Shown: positions 42,687 to 53,251 of the stretch, piece by piece
Numbering within the stretch: the stretch's first letter is position 1
How the letters are laid out: each line of letters opens with the position of its first letter
Source of the DNA: Ypsolopha sequella
Lineage: Eukaryota > Arthropoda > Insecta > Lepidoptera > Ypsolophidae
DNA length: 64,000 nucleotides
NCBI GenBank assembly: GCA_934047225.1
Contig: OW204004.1
Coordinates: 4,530,401 to 4,594,400, forward strand
Direction of reading: 5' to 3'
Position numbers and translations under genes: made by a program
The notes under the pieces: model-generated
Seen by the model: only the letters and a program-made list of their open reading frames with translations
What the model was told of the DNA's origin: nothing
The model's database searches: none

Positions 42687-43330
42687 CACCGAAGTGCAAC
42701 ATCAGTTGGCCGCCTCGAAACTCAACTGTAGAAAATCATCAGTTAGAAGTGGAAGCGGTACCATGTGACCGCTTGTCAGGACTTTCAGGCTATAGAATTG
42801 TGGAGATGAAACATGTGCTACAATGGGCTTTTAAAATAGAAAAGCATAGACGGACTTGCACTGGTAAGCAATGGAAAGAATGCAGTGAAGAGGCACCTAA
42901 AATAAACAAATCATTTGTCTGGGGTTCAGTAACTGCTGGTAGTTTTTTCACTCAGACTGAACACATGATGAGTATCATGGATATTCCTACCATGACTTCA
43001 GATACATTTCAACACATGGAGAGGCACTTGGGGAATATATGGCTGGAACACTTATCTCAAGAAATTGTACAAGCTGGTGAACAAGAAAAAGCCATTGCTA
43101 TTGCGAAAGGCAACATTGACGATGATGGGGTTCCCTTCATAACTGTATGTGTAGATGGTGGATGGCCAAAAAGAAAATGGTCATAATTATAACTCAGCCT
43201 CAGGAATGGTATTATAAACATAAATCATTTTTAGTTTCATTCAATTAGTAAATCTAGTTTTACTATAGTAATTTTTTTCTGTTTTAGGCTTGCATAATTG
43301 GACAAGAGACCAAAAAATGCTTATACTTGG
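42680..43330 (+). pseudogene. Mutator-like gene, plus copy, segment 1
   Basis: Open for 168 codons from a GTG with no visible ATG, so the 5' end is missing. Contains VEMKHVLQWAFKIEKHRRTC-like order (starting at IVEMKHV), FVWGSVTAGSFFTQTEHMM, then QEKAIAIAKGNIDDDGVPF and DGGWPKRKW. A frameshift at 43,183 precedes NYNSASGM. After an intron-like gap the next coding piece, IIGQETKKCLYLG, runs to the BEL-3 target duplication CTTGG at 43,326-43,330 and resumes at 50,164. Confidence 0.75.
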
Positions 43331-43794
43331 TGTTCGCGCCACTTCTTGTGGCTCTCATACTGCGGGGTAGTTGTGAATTAATATTTTCAACTGTCATTTT
43401 CGCTGCATCTCCACCCGCTTAGTTTTGGACGCAAATCAATCAGTCGTCAATCAGAAGCCTTTCACGCCGGAGGTCTACGCTGATTGCCATTCGACTAGGT
43501 CCTACCTAGACCCTACCGCCCGCCATTTTGAGATCGCACCCGCTGTGCGCCTCATTTTCATCTATTACTATTACGAAGAAGATTAGCCGAGAAGAGCGCA
43601 ACCAGGCACGAAGAGGAAGAAGAAAACCATCTTGGAGAACACCAGAGACTTGGTGGCTCAGGCGAAGCGTGGTTTGTGGTGCATGCAGCTCCTTCCCAAG
43701 GTCAGATCTTTCATCTTCACCAATTTTCTCTTCACTTCCCGCTATTTTTAAAACCTATGGTGATACAAAGCACTGCCGTCACATCGCGTGCTCA
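43331..43794 (+). repeat. BEL-3 5' LTR
   Basis: 464 bp, TGTTCGCGCCAC to CGCGTGCTCA. Confidence 0.95.
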
Positions 43795-43799
43795 TTTTT

Positions 43800-43818
43800 T
43801 GGCCATTCGAGCCGGATC
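43800..43818 (+). promoter_or_regulatory. BEL-3 primer binding site
   Basis: Five bases after the LTR, TGGCCATTCGAGCCGGATC. Shares TTCGxGxCGGAT with the BEL-1 and BEL-2 sites. Confidence 0.6.
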
Positions 43819-44280
43819 TAGATCCATTTTAGGCCCTTTGATCTGCGATCTATAACCATTTTTTGGTATTTCCAACCGCTATCTTCATGTTCTTTGTCTA
43901 AAGAACACGTGAATTCCGCTCTAATTTTCACTCTGCCCGCAGTATTACCCCGCATTCCCGCTCTTATTTGCATTATCTATGCATTAAAACCCCGCATTCG
44001 TCAAAATATTAGTGATTCCATTTCCTATATACTGGAAATTATAAATTATCTACAGTGAAATACGCCATTCTGTTAATTTATCCGCTGCGATTATACCATT
44101 TGATCATTTCACAGAAAATATTATCTGCCTACCTGCTAATTCTTAATATTATCGAGAGGTACTCGTACACAGGTTCGTCCGCCGCCCGTGTTATCTCTAA
44201 CTCATTAGCACTATTCTATGTTGTAGTCAGTATAAAACTTTCGATAGTTCTGATACTTGCCTAACTTTGTACTATATAAC

Positions 44281-47200
44281 ATGCCAAATTCCGCAGAAGC
44301 TGCAAAATTAAAGATGTCGTATAGTTTAAAGAAGCTTAAAAATAAAAGGCAAGAATTGTTTAATCGCCTTCAGAGAGTTTATGACTTTTCTAAAACCGCT
44401 TTAGAGGATGTTTCTTCGGCAGAATTGTTTATGGCCAATGTCGAAACATTGGATACTGTACGCTCAGAAATTCATGTAATCATAGATGAAATTAATGACA
44501 CAGAGGTATTGATAAATCCTAATTTTGAACCAAATTATCAAAGTTGGTCAGCTTTTGAGGATCTTTACTCCCATTGCAAATACATCAACCGGAAGTTATC
44601 ACATTCTTCGAAATCGGCTGACTCTAAGGTTAAAGCTCCACGTGACATGGAATGTCCCAAAAAACCTACTATCAAGCTTCCAAAACTGGAACTCGTTGGT
44701 TTTTCTGGTGAAGCTACTATGTGGCCAACATTCTATGAAACATTTAAAACCACGATTCACGATAATCCGGACTTGACCGACAACGAACGAGTACAATACC
44801 TGATGGGTAAACTTTCTGGCCGGGCACTTTCGATTTGTTCTGGAATCACACCGAACGCAACTAACTACGACATAATCTGGAAAACACTCGTTTCTACTTT
44901 TCAAGACTCGCGTAGTTTAGCCACTACTTATTTGGATCAAATGTTTGAATTTCGCCCTTTAACTACCGCTAGTTCAAAAAACTTGGACTTGTTTTTAGAC
45001 AAGTTCTGTTCCGCTGTTTCGTGTTTAAAATCGCTGAATATTAAAGATCTTTCGGATTTTATCCTTATGTATTTGGCCCTTAAAAAACTTGATGTTGAAA
45101 CCGCTCGTTCATTTGAAATGTTTAAACGTGGTTCCGATTTACCCCATTATGATGAATTAATATCATTTTTACGTGAACAAACTAAGATACTGAACCGCAC
45201 TGCACCCGCAATTACCGCTCCCGCTCCGAACCGCTCCGCTAATAATAATAACAACAAAACCGGGTACAGTACCAAGTCAACCCATGCTTTTGTCTCCGCT
45301 TCGACCAATAATAATTGTTGTCCGCTATGTAAACAATTAAAACACTATAATTTATATAAGTGTCCCGAATTTGTGAAACTAGATATCGAGAAAAGATTTC
45401 AGTTCATCAAATCTAATAACGGTTGCACCAATTGTTTAAGCATTACGCATAACAACTCCGCTTGTAAATCGTCTTATAATTGCCGCCATTGTAATTGTAA
45501 ACACCATTCGATGTTGTGCCGCAAACAAAATGTGATGAATACTCACACCGCGCTTGGTCAAAATATTACCGTGTCTCCACGCACACATACGCAATCTTCG
45601 AGGATGGTGGATCCTGCCGTATCGGCGACTAACACAGAACATATGACTAATGATTCTCAATCCGTACCAACTGCGAGTAATAATATTTCTTTATGTAACT
45701 TACAGCCTAACTCGCAGCGTAATGAAACATGCCTTTTAGGTACAATTCAAGTGATCGTGAAAGATTCTAACGGTATGTCTGTCCGTCTACGTGCGCTCTG
45801 CGACCCTGCGTCACAATCCAGTTTTTCGACGGTTTCCTGTTGTGAGAAGCTTAATTTAAAATATGAAAAAATTCCCCGCGCTTTTGTTAAGGGCATCGGC
45901 TCCTCATCAAACCCAATTAAGGGTGCGACAAACCTTAAATTGTTTTCACGATTTGATGATTCGGTTTCAATTTCGCTTGACACTTATGTAATCGACCGTA
46001 TTACCGACAACTTACCATCGGTGCAGGTGGATTTGTCTACGCTTTCATATTTAAAAGGTATCACACTTGCTGATGAAACCTTTTACTTACCGGGCGAGAT
46101 TGATATTCTTATCGGTGCATCTTTATTCGCGGATATCTTGTTATCAGGCCGCGTCTCTGGTCCCCCGGGTACGCCGACGGGATTTCAGACCATCTTCGGT
46201 TTTACGCTAATTGGTAATACGCCTGTTTACCAAAATACCGCATGTTCAATTTCGTTATGCTCTTATATGGAGATTGAACCGCCAATAGATTTTATTTTAC
46301 AAAAATTTTGGCAATTAGAAGAGGTGCATTGTGAACCTGCTTCTAGTCCCGCAAATGATGAATGTGAAAAATTATTTATTAACAATGTGTCACGTGACCC
46401 CGCTGGTCGCTATTCGGTTTCTTTACCGTTCGCACGGAATCCTAACATACTAGGAAACTCGTACCATCACGCAAAAAAGTGTTTTATGTCTCTTGAGCGT
46501 AGGTTTGTTTCTAACGCAGATTTACGTTCCGAGTATAACAATATAATAAATGAATACCTAACTAAAGGTTACATATCCCCGCTTCATAATGATGACCAAT
46601 TATCTCTTGGTTATTATATTCCGCATCATCCCGTAGTGCGTGTTGATAAATCAACGACAAAGGTGCGTATTTGTATGAATGCCAGTACTAAGACTGACTC
46701 CGCTGATGGTACTCGTGTCTCATTAAATGACACGCTGCACACAGGTGCTAATTTGCAAAACGATTTGTTTTTAATTTTACTTGACTTCCGCTTGTATGAA
46801 ATCGCTTTTACCTCGGATATCAAACAAATGTTCTTACAAGTTTTGGTTAACGCCGATGATCGCAAATTTCAAAAGTTTTTATACCGCTTTGACACGTGTT
46901 CACCGCTTATCGCTTATCAGTTCAATCGCGTCTGCTTTGGACTACGTAGTAGCCCTTTCCTTGCGATGAGAGTAGTCAGGAAACTCTGTGAGGATGGGAG
47001 TTCAGCGTACCCGCTCGCCGCTACTGTAGCCGCACGAAACTGTTACATGGACGACATCTGCTATAGCACGCCCACCGTGCAGGGCTCCTTACAGCTCAGA
47101 GATGAGCTGGTAGGATTGCTTAAGGCCGGTGGCTTTGAGCTCGTCAAGTGGTCTAGTAACTGTCAACAGTTACTTGATACACTGCCTGATACTCACCGCT

Positions 47201-49599
47201 TAAATTCTAGTAAGAATTTTGAAGAACAAACTCAAACTCTTAAAGTTCTTGGCTTACAGTGGTCGCCTGATTCTGACGAGTTCTCTTTTACTGTATCGCT
47301 AGATAGTCGCCCATGTACTAAACGCAATGTTTTGTCCGTGATAGCACGTCAGTACGACGTCCTCGGCTTTACCGCTCCTGTGATCTTGTACGCAAAATTA
47401 CTCTTGCAGAAAATCTGTATTTTAAAATTAGACTGGGATGAAACACTACCCTCTGATATTGCGCAGATTTGGCAAAACTATTTGAAGGAGCTACCTGTTT
47501 TGCGGGATTTACGTATTAAACGCCACTTAGACGTGTTCCAAAATTCGAAAATTTCGATAATATCATTTGCAGACGCAAGTGAACGTGGATACGGATGTGT
47601 CGTATATATTAGAGTACAAGATGACTCAGACACTTGCACTAGCATTCGGCTGGTATGCGCAAAGTCAAAAGTCTGTCCGCTCAAGACCGTCAGTGTCGCC
47701 CGCCTTGAGCTTTGTGCCTCGTTACTCATGTCGAAATTAACTCGTCGTGTAGTTGACGCTTATAAAATACGTCACAATATTGAACGTATTTACTGTTTTA
47801 CCGATTCTATGGTAACTTTACACTGGATACATTCCTCACCGCACAGGTTTAAAACCTTTGTCGCGACGCGTATAACAAAAATAATATCCGCTATTCCCGC
47901 TGAATGTTTTTACCATACAGCTGGTTCTCAAAACCCGAGCGACTGTCTTTCCCGTGGTCTCACTCCCACGCAGTTGATGAGTCACCCGCTCTGGTTCACT
48001 GGACCTGCTTGGCTTTATCTGGACGCTAAAGAGTGGCCAATCAAAACAATAGAATCAGCTTCTATTGAAGAAAACTTGCCGGAATCAAAAACAATTTCTC
48101 TTCCCGCTTTTAGTAATGAAGAACCGCATCCACTTCTTTCTCTTTCGGAAAGAATTTCGTCATGGCTTGTGCTTTTACACACAATCATTTACATCTACCG
48201 ATTTTTACGTATTTTACCGCGCTCTAATATTTTTACCGCTACCGATATGGATTTCGCTGAAGTTGCATTGATTAAAGCTCTTCAAGCATTTTATTTTCTT
48301 GATGAAATAAAAAGATTAAAGTCAAATAAACTTTGTTCTCCCGCTTTAAATCGACTATCGCCATTTTTAGATAAAAATGGATTGTTACGCGTTGGTGGTC
48401 GACTTCGCAACACAGACATGACGTTCGATCAACAACACCCTGTGTTGTTACCTCGTAAAAATCATATTGTCGAATTGATTATCATTCATTATCATCGCAA
48501 AAATTGTCACACTGGACCAGTGGCTTTAATGTCAATAATCCGCCAAAAATTTTGGATACTTTCCTGTCGAAATATTGTTCGTCGCGTAATACATAGCTGC
48601 AATTATTGTTTTAAGGCGAAGCCGAGACAAACCTTCCCTTTCATGGCAGATTTACCATCATGCCGCGTTAATGAGGCTAAAGCTTTTGTCCACTGCGCTG
48701 TGGATTATTGTGGTCCTATCAGTATCACTCCGTATCGAAAACGTGGAGTCCGTCCCGTCAAATGTTACCTCTGCATATTTGTATGCCTGGTGACTCGTGC
48801 AGTTCACGTTGAATTGGCAACTGATCTTAGCACGAACACTTTTCTTTCCGCGTTCAAACGTTTTTTATCTAGACGTGGAGCAGTGTCTTTCGTATATTCA
48901 GATAATGCTACGAACTTTGTAGGCGCTAGAAATGCCCTCTCAGAAATTTACAATTTGACAAACTCCGAAGAATTTAAAACGTCTTTCGCGAATGAACTTG
49001 CCGATCATAGAATACAATGGAAATTTAATATTCCACGTAGCCCACATTTTGGGGGACATTATGAGATATATGTCAAAGGATTTAAGACGCATTTGCATAG
49101 AGTAGTAGGTACTCAACTGTTGACCTACGAAGAATTATTAACTGTAGTTACGCAAATAGAATGTGTCATAAATTCTCGTCCGCTTACGCTGCTGAGTGAA
49201 GATCCATCTGAACTTAGCGCGTTAACTCCTGCACATTTTCTGATGTCAACTCCTTTAAAAGAATTACCCGCTTGTAAGGTGGCTGATGAGCCAGTTAATT
49301 TATTACGTCGCTACGCGTTGCTTGATCAAATGGTAGAATCGTTCGCAAGGCGATGGAAGAATGATTATCTCCATCTTCTCCAGTCTAGAGGAAAATGGAA
49401 TACACCTTCCAACCCAATCAAAATTGGATCTGTTGTCGTTGTAGTTACCGATAACACTCCACCGCTTCAATGGCCGCTCGGTGTTATTGTAGCTGTATAC
49501 CCTGGCAAAGATAATGTCATTAGGGTAGCTTCTGTCAAAACGACGACAGGTGTTTACAAACGACCTGTCGTGCGTCTTTGCCCTCTCCCATCTCAATAA
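44281..49599 (+). CDS. BEL-3 gag-pol polyprotein, intact
   Basis: Start chosen at ATG 44,281; the upstream extension begins at TTG. 1,772 residues. Gag has a helical, Lys-rich N-terminus and the BEL core LPKLELVGFSGEATMWPTFY. Zinc clusters CCPLC, CTNC and CRHC precede the protease LCDPASQSSF. RT has FTSDIKQMFLQV and catalytic YMDD; RNase H has FADASERGYG. The integrase has an HHCC zinc region and DDE residues in AVDYCGP, YSDNATNF and GGHYEIYVKG. No stop or frameshift is visible. Asn-rich and Thr/Ser-rich linkers flank the knuckles. It probably encodes a functional element with all functions in one polyprotein. Confidence 0.95.
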   Translation: MPNSAEAAKLKMSYSLKKLKNKRQELFNRLQRVYDFSKTALEDVSSAELFMANVETLDTVRSEIHVIIDEINDTEVLINPNFEPNYQSWSAFEDLYSHCKYINRKLSHSSKSADSKVKAPRDMECPKKPTIKLPKLELVGFSGEATMWPTFYETFKTTIHDNPDLTDNERVQYLMGKLSGRALSICSGITPNATNYDIIWKTLVSTFQDSRSLATTYLDQMFEFRPLTTASSKNLDLFLDKFCSAVSCLKSLNIKDLSDFILMYLALKKLDVETARSFEMFKRGSDLPHYDELISFLREQTKILNRTAPAITAPAPNRSANNNNNKTGYSTKSTHAFVSASTNNNCCPLCKQLKHYNLYKCPEFVKLDIEKRFQFIKSNNGCTNCLSITHNNSACKSSYNCRHCNCKHHSMLCRKQNVMNTHTALGQNITVSPRTHTQSSRMVDPAVSATNTEHMTNDSQSVPTASNNISLCNLQPNSQRNETCLLGTIQVIVKDSNGMSVRLRALCDPASQSSFSTVSCCEKLNLKYEKIPRAFVKGIGSSSNPIKGATNLKLFSRFDDSVSISLDTYVIDRITDNLPSVQVDLSTLSYLKGITLADETFYLPGEIDILIGASLFADILLSGRVSGPPGTPTGFQTIFGFTLIGNTPVYQNTACSISLCSYMEIEPPIDFILQKFWQLEEVHCEPASSPANDECEKLFINNVSRDPAGRYSVSLPFARNPNILGNSYHHAKKCFMSLERRFVSNADLRSEYNNIINEYLTKGYISPLHNDDQLSLGYYIPHHPVVRVDKSTTKVRICMNASTKTDSADGTRVSLNDTLHTGANLQNDLFLILLDFRLYEIAFTSDIKQMFLQVLVNADDRKFQKFLYRFDTCSPLIAYQFNRVCFGLRSSPFLAMRVVRKLCEDGSSAYPLAATVAARNCYMDDICYSTPTVQGSLQLRDELVGLLKAGGFELVKWSSNCQQLLDTLPDTHRLNSSKNFEEQTQTLKVLGLQWSPDSDEFSFTVSLDSRPCTKRNVLSVIARQYDVLGFTAPVILYAKLLLQKICILKLDWDETLPSDIAQIWQNYLKELPVLRDLRIKRHLDVFQNSKISIISFADASERGYGCVVYIRVQDDSDTCTSIRLVCAKSKVCPLKTVSVARLELCASLLMSKLTRRVVDAYKIRHNIERIYCFTDSMVTLHWIHSSPHRFKTFVATRITKIISAIPAECFYHTAGSQNPSDCLSRGLTPTQLMSHPLWFTGPAWLYLDAKEWPIKTIESASIEENLPESKTISLPAFSNEEPHPLLSLSERISSWLVLLHTIIYIYRFLRILPRSNIFTATDMDFAEVALIKALQAFYFLDEIKRLKSNKLCSPALNRLSPFLDKNGLLRVGGRLRNTDMTFDQQHPVLLPRKNHIVELIIIHYHRKNCHTGPVALMSIIRQKFWILSCRNIVRRVIHSCNYCFKAKPRQTFPFMADLPSCRVNEAKAFVHCAVDYCGPISITPYRKRGVRPVKCYLCIFVCLVTRAVHVELATDLSTNTFLSAFKRFLSRRGAVSFVYSDNATNFVGARNALSEIYNLTNSEEFKTSFANELADHRIQWKFNIPRSPHFGGHYEIYVKGFKTHLHRVVGTQLLTYEELLTVVTQIECVINSRPLTLLSEDPSELSALTPAHFLMSTPLKELPACKVADEPVNLLRRYALLDQMVESFARRWKNDYLHLLQSRGKWNTPSNPIKIGSVVVVVTDNTPPLQWPLGVIVAVYPGKDNVIRVASVKTTTGVYKRPVVRLCPLPSQ

Positions 49600-49699
49600 C
49601 TCCTTTCTTTGCCCCCGCTTCAAAATTTCGTTATTCTCTGTCTTATTTTTACTTTTCTATTCTTATTTTAAAACCAATGGTTTTAACGCCGGGGGCAAA

Positions 49700-50163
49700 T
49701 GTTCGCGCCACTTCTTGTGGCTCTCATACTGCGGGGTAGTTGTGAATTAATATTTTCAACTGTCATTTTCGCTGCATCTCCACCCGCTTAGTTTTGGACG
49801 CAAATCAATCAGTCGTCAATCAGAAGCCTTTCACGCCGGAGGTCTACGCTGATTGCCATTCGACTAGGTCCTACCTAGACCCTACCGCCCGCCATTTTGA
49901 GATCGCACCCGCTGTGCGCCTCATTTTCATCTATTACTATTACGAAGAAGATTAGCCGAGAAGAGCGCAACCAGGCACGAAGAGGAAGAAGAAAACCATC
50001 TTGGAGAACACCAGAGACTTGGTGGCTCAGGCGAAGCGTGGTTTGTGGTGCATGCAGCTCCTTCCCAAGGTCAGATCTTTCATCTTCACCAATTTTCTCT
50101 TCACTTCCCGCTATTTTTAAAACCTATGGTGATACAAAGCACTGCCGTCACATCGCGTGCTCA
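49700..50163 (+). repeat. BEL-3 3' LTR
   Basis: 464 bp, same as the 5' LTR by eye; followed by CTTGG. Confidence 0.95.
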
Positions 50164-51456
50164 CTTGGGAATAAAAAACAAATATTGTAGTCACTGCCCA
50201 TTATTATGAAAAAAAAAAGGCAAAGACGTCCCAACTCACCAATGTTATAATAAGTATATTGGACCTTCTACATCCATGGAAGCTGCCATACTTGTTGAAG
50301 GTTTCCAAAGAAGTGAAGAGATGCATGGTTTGTGGCACCTAGCCTTCATTGGTGATGGTGATTCTTCTGTATTCGCTCAACTTAAAGAGAAAGTTCCATA
50401 TGGAAGGTCTATTAAAAAAAATCGAGTGCAAAAACCATGTTATAAAAAAACTTGACAAATGCACTGTACAAAGTGAGTAATATTCATTATGTATGTACAT
50501 AACTAAGTTGTACAAATGTTATATCTAAAAGAATTATCTGATATTGAAAGTTGAAACTTGTGCATTTCAGATACTGAACAACAAATATCAAAATTAACAG
50601 TCGTAAACCGAAAAATTATAGTACAAAATCCGCAACGCAAAAAATCCGGCTGAAATGAGAAGAGACCTGAAAAACGCTATTTTACATGTGTTCGGTAAAC
50701 ATGACGCCTGCTGTAGTTATTTTGTAAATTCAAAGATACACAACAAAGATAAACAACAAGAACCAGACGAAGATCTCGTTGAAACGATGAGGAAAGAAGC
50801 AACTACTGTTGGGGCTCTAATTATAGCAGCGAATGAAGCTGACATGTCAAAGGCTGCTCGCCTATCAAATGAGACCACAAATATTGCTGAAAATTTCATT
50901 AGCGTCATTAACAAATTTAACTGTGGAAAAAGGATAAATTTGTGTAAAGGAGGTTCTTACCAGCGCAGAGTTCACATTGCAGGTATGTAGTTTGTGACAC
51001 TGACATAATTTATAACAAAACCTTATATTACAAAATTTTTGGAAAACCATTGATGACGTCGCATTTAGAAAATAATTTTTTAAAACTTTAAATATAAAAA
51101 TAAAAAAACCAAGAGATTATGTATTTTTCAGCATTGACGGAACAAATAAAGGATAAACTAATTATGTAGGTACTCTTGTACCGGGTTATTCTTTACCACA
51201 AAAAGTATATTATCACAAAAAATATATGAAGCTACTAAGAATATTATTACGAAAATTAATATGAAGCAAAAAAGATTATGTCTCTAAAAATTAAAATAAT
51301 TTTTGAGTAAAATTCTCTAAGCACCTGCCCAAAATGTGGCCTATAAGTATGTTGGCATATTCAGTCTCACAAACATTGACTTGTGTGTTATACTGAATAT
51401 GCCAACATATTATTATATCTGAATATTTCAGGTCTTCAACATTCCGCTGGATATAA
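50164..51456 (+). pseudogene. Mutator-like gene, plus copy, segment 2
   Basis: Continues after BEL-3: GPSTSMEAAILVEGFQRSEE, then FIGDGDSSVFAQLKEKVPYG. A frameshift in an A-run near 50,415 precedes the ECKNHVIKK-like part. An intron follows (GTGAGT near 50,476 to TTTCAG near 50,570), then an exon with a frameshift near 50,650 and RRDLKNAILHVFGKHDACC, then AARLSNETTNIAENFISVIN and GKRINL..GGSYQRRVHIAG (to 50,985). A second intron (GTATGT to TTTCAG at 51,430) leads to an exon reading GLQHSAGYK, which ends at the target duplication of the next transposon. Retained introns argue against a retrocopy. Confidence 0.75.
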
Positions 51457-51862
51457 GGGCGATTCCGGGAAAAATTGCACCTACGTAAAAACCATTGTCA
51501 CAACAATGTTGGGTCAATTTATAATAACTTCTTGCTATTGTTTCTTTGCAGTATTTTTTTTGTGTATAGCTTTGGTCTTTAGCTTTTGAAATAATGTATT
51601 ACATAACCATTCGTGATATAATTTAATTTATTATAAATAAAAATATTGAGCAAAAACGGCCATTTTAGCATGTCACACCTCTTCTTGCTAACTTCAACTA
51701 ACCAAAATTCATGTTATTTTTAATCATATTTCAACGTTTTTTTTTACTCATACACATTTAACATAGATTATTCAAATAAGAGCATTGATTTTATAAATAC
51801 CATATAATATAACAATAAAATAATTGAAAAAGGAATAATCTAATTTTCACCTAGGTGGACTA

Positions 51863-52268
51863 TCCACTTTAGTCACCACTATTCTACCTGTACCCGATAT
51901 TACGAACCTATCAAAACAATTTAATTTTATCATCCTGGTATCACCACTAGGCTAGGGAAGCCATTTTGTTTGCACCTATATCGGCAGTAAGCCGGGATTT
52001 CTGTGACGAAAGGACGTTCGGGAGGTACCAGCCAAATAAGGAGTCCACTTTAGTCGCGGTTGTAAAATTGTACCGGTAAGTTTTTGATACTTTCTGTAAT
52101 GATCAAATTGTAAACAGTTTCTCTGCGTATGAAATGAAGTAATGATATCTTTCAAAAGAATAGAGAATAGTGGTTGTTTTTGTTAATTTTGTTAGCAAAG
52201 CGGGGAATCGTCACGTCCATTTAGTGACGTGACATATTAGTGGAACAATTTTGTGACTAAAAGGACAC
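51863..52268 (+). repeat. Left subterminal motif cluster, TCCAYTTAGTSAC type
   Basis: Copies at 51,863-51,877, 52,043-52,059 and 52,214-52,233 on plus (spaced about 175-180 bp) and one on minus at 52,253-52,268. Candidate transposase-binding sites. Confidence 0.65.
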
Positions 52269-52367
52269 ATTAGGTCAAGTTTACAATAGTAATCTAATTT
52301 TGCATTTTTATTTTCCCGACAACAATAAAATGCAGTCCATGTGTTTTCAATGATGGATAGATGTTTG

Positions 52368-52881
52368 GGGTGTTTGGGGCATCGATGTAAATATTTTGAG
52401 GGATGATAAAGGAAGTGATTTTAAACATTTTTGTCAGAATTTACTATTATGCAAAGTTTTGTAGTTTTTGAGATAAAGACATTTTTCAGTTTTATCTACT
52501 TAAAATTAGAAAACCGCAATTAAAAAGATTACAGCACTTTTATGGGCAAAAATTATTATTGAAATTTTTAATAAAATTTACCAAAAAAAACTTGTTTCTC
52601 CGTACTGTATTCAACTTTATGTTTATTTCACTTATTTTAGAACACATTTATATTGTTTTTTTGTTTGATTGAAGTGTATTACATATATATGTAAATAAAA
52701 TTATTATTTTAGCCTTAAATAGTGTTTTTAATTGTATTTACCTAATTTTGAGTAGACAAAACTGAAAATGGCTATATCTCTAAAACTACAAAACTTTGCA
52801 CTATAGTGAATTCAGTCAGAGATTTTCAGAATTACCTTCTTTGTCATCCCTCAAAATATTACATCGATGCCCCAAACACCC
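52368..52881. mobile_element. Foldback/MITE-like inverted repeat inside the transposon leader
   Basis: Arms of about 140 bp (52,368-52,508 and 52,743-52,881), starting GGGTGTTTGGGGCATCGATG and ending with the complement. Spacer about 235 bp, no ORF, no clear TSD. Confidence 0.75.
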
Positions 52882-53251
52882 TATATGTAAAAATGAATAT
52901 TAAAGGAAATATTCATTTGAATTCCTAAACAATACTTACTTGCATACTAAAAAAACCTTTTTGCAAGGTTATTTAGATTTTTTAATGGTTGTAATAACAG
53001 TTTTTGTGTAAAATTTTGTAAATTTCGATATGCAATTAAATGTAACCCATATTATTATAGCCAAATAGTAAGACTTACTATCACAGAAATAAAAGCTAGA
53101 GAAAAGTAATCATTTTGGATTTTATAGCCACTTGTTATTTATAAAAGTTAAAAAAAAACTGGACCTCCCTTCGCTCCTATGTTTGTGAATTGGTGCTAAG
53201 AGGGATAAATCAATAACTTCTGTTTATAAATTTATATTTGAATTTTAGATA

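Larger units (their letters stand above)
43331..50163 (+). mobile_element. BEL-3: BEL/Pao LTR retrotransposon inside the Mutator-like gene
   Basis: Complete plus-strand element, 6.8 kb, with 464-bp LTRs (43,331-43,794 and 49,700-50,163) identical by eye and 5-bp duplication CTTGG (43,326-43,330 and 50,164-50,168). One uninterrupted gag-pol ORF, purine-rich GCCGGGGGCAAA directly before the 3' LTR, no env. Confidence 0.96.

Noticed and set aside
43528..43821. 97-aa ORF repeated at 49,897-50,190
   Set aside because: Lies inside the BEL-3 LTRs and owes its two copies to them.
44257..44280. Earlier start for BEL-3 gag-pol
   Set aside because: First codon is TTG; ATG at 44,281 is the first normal start.
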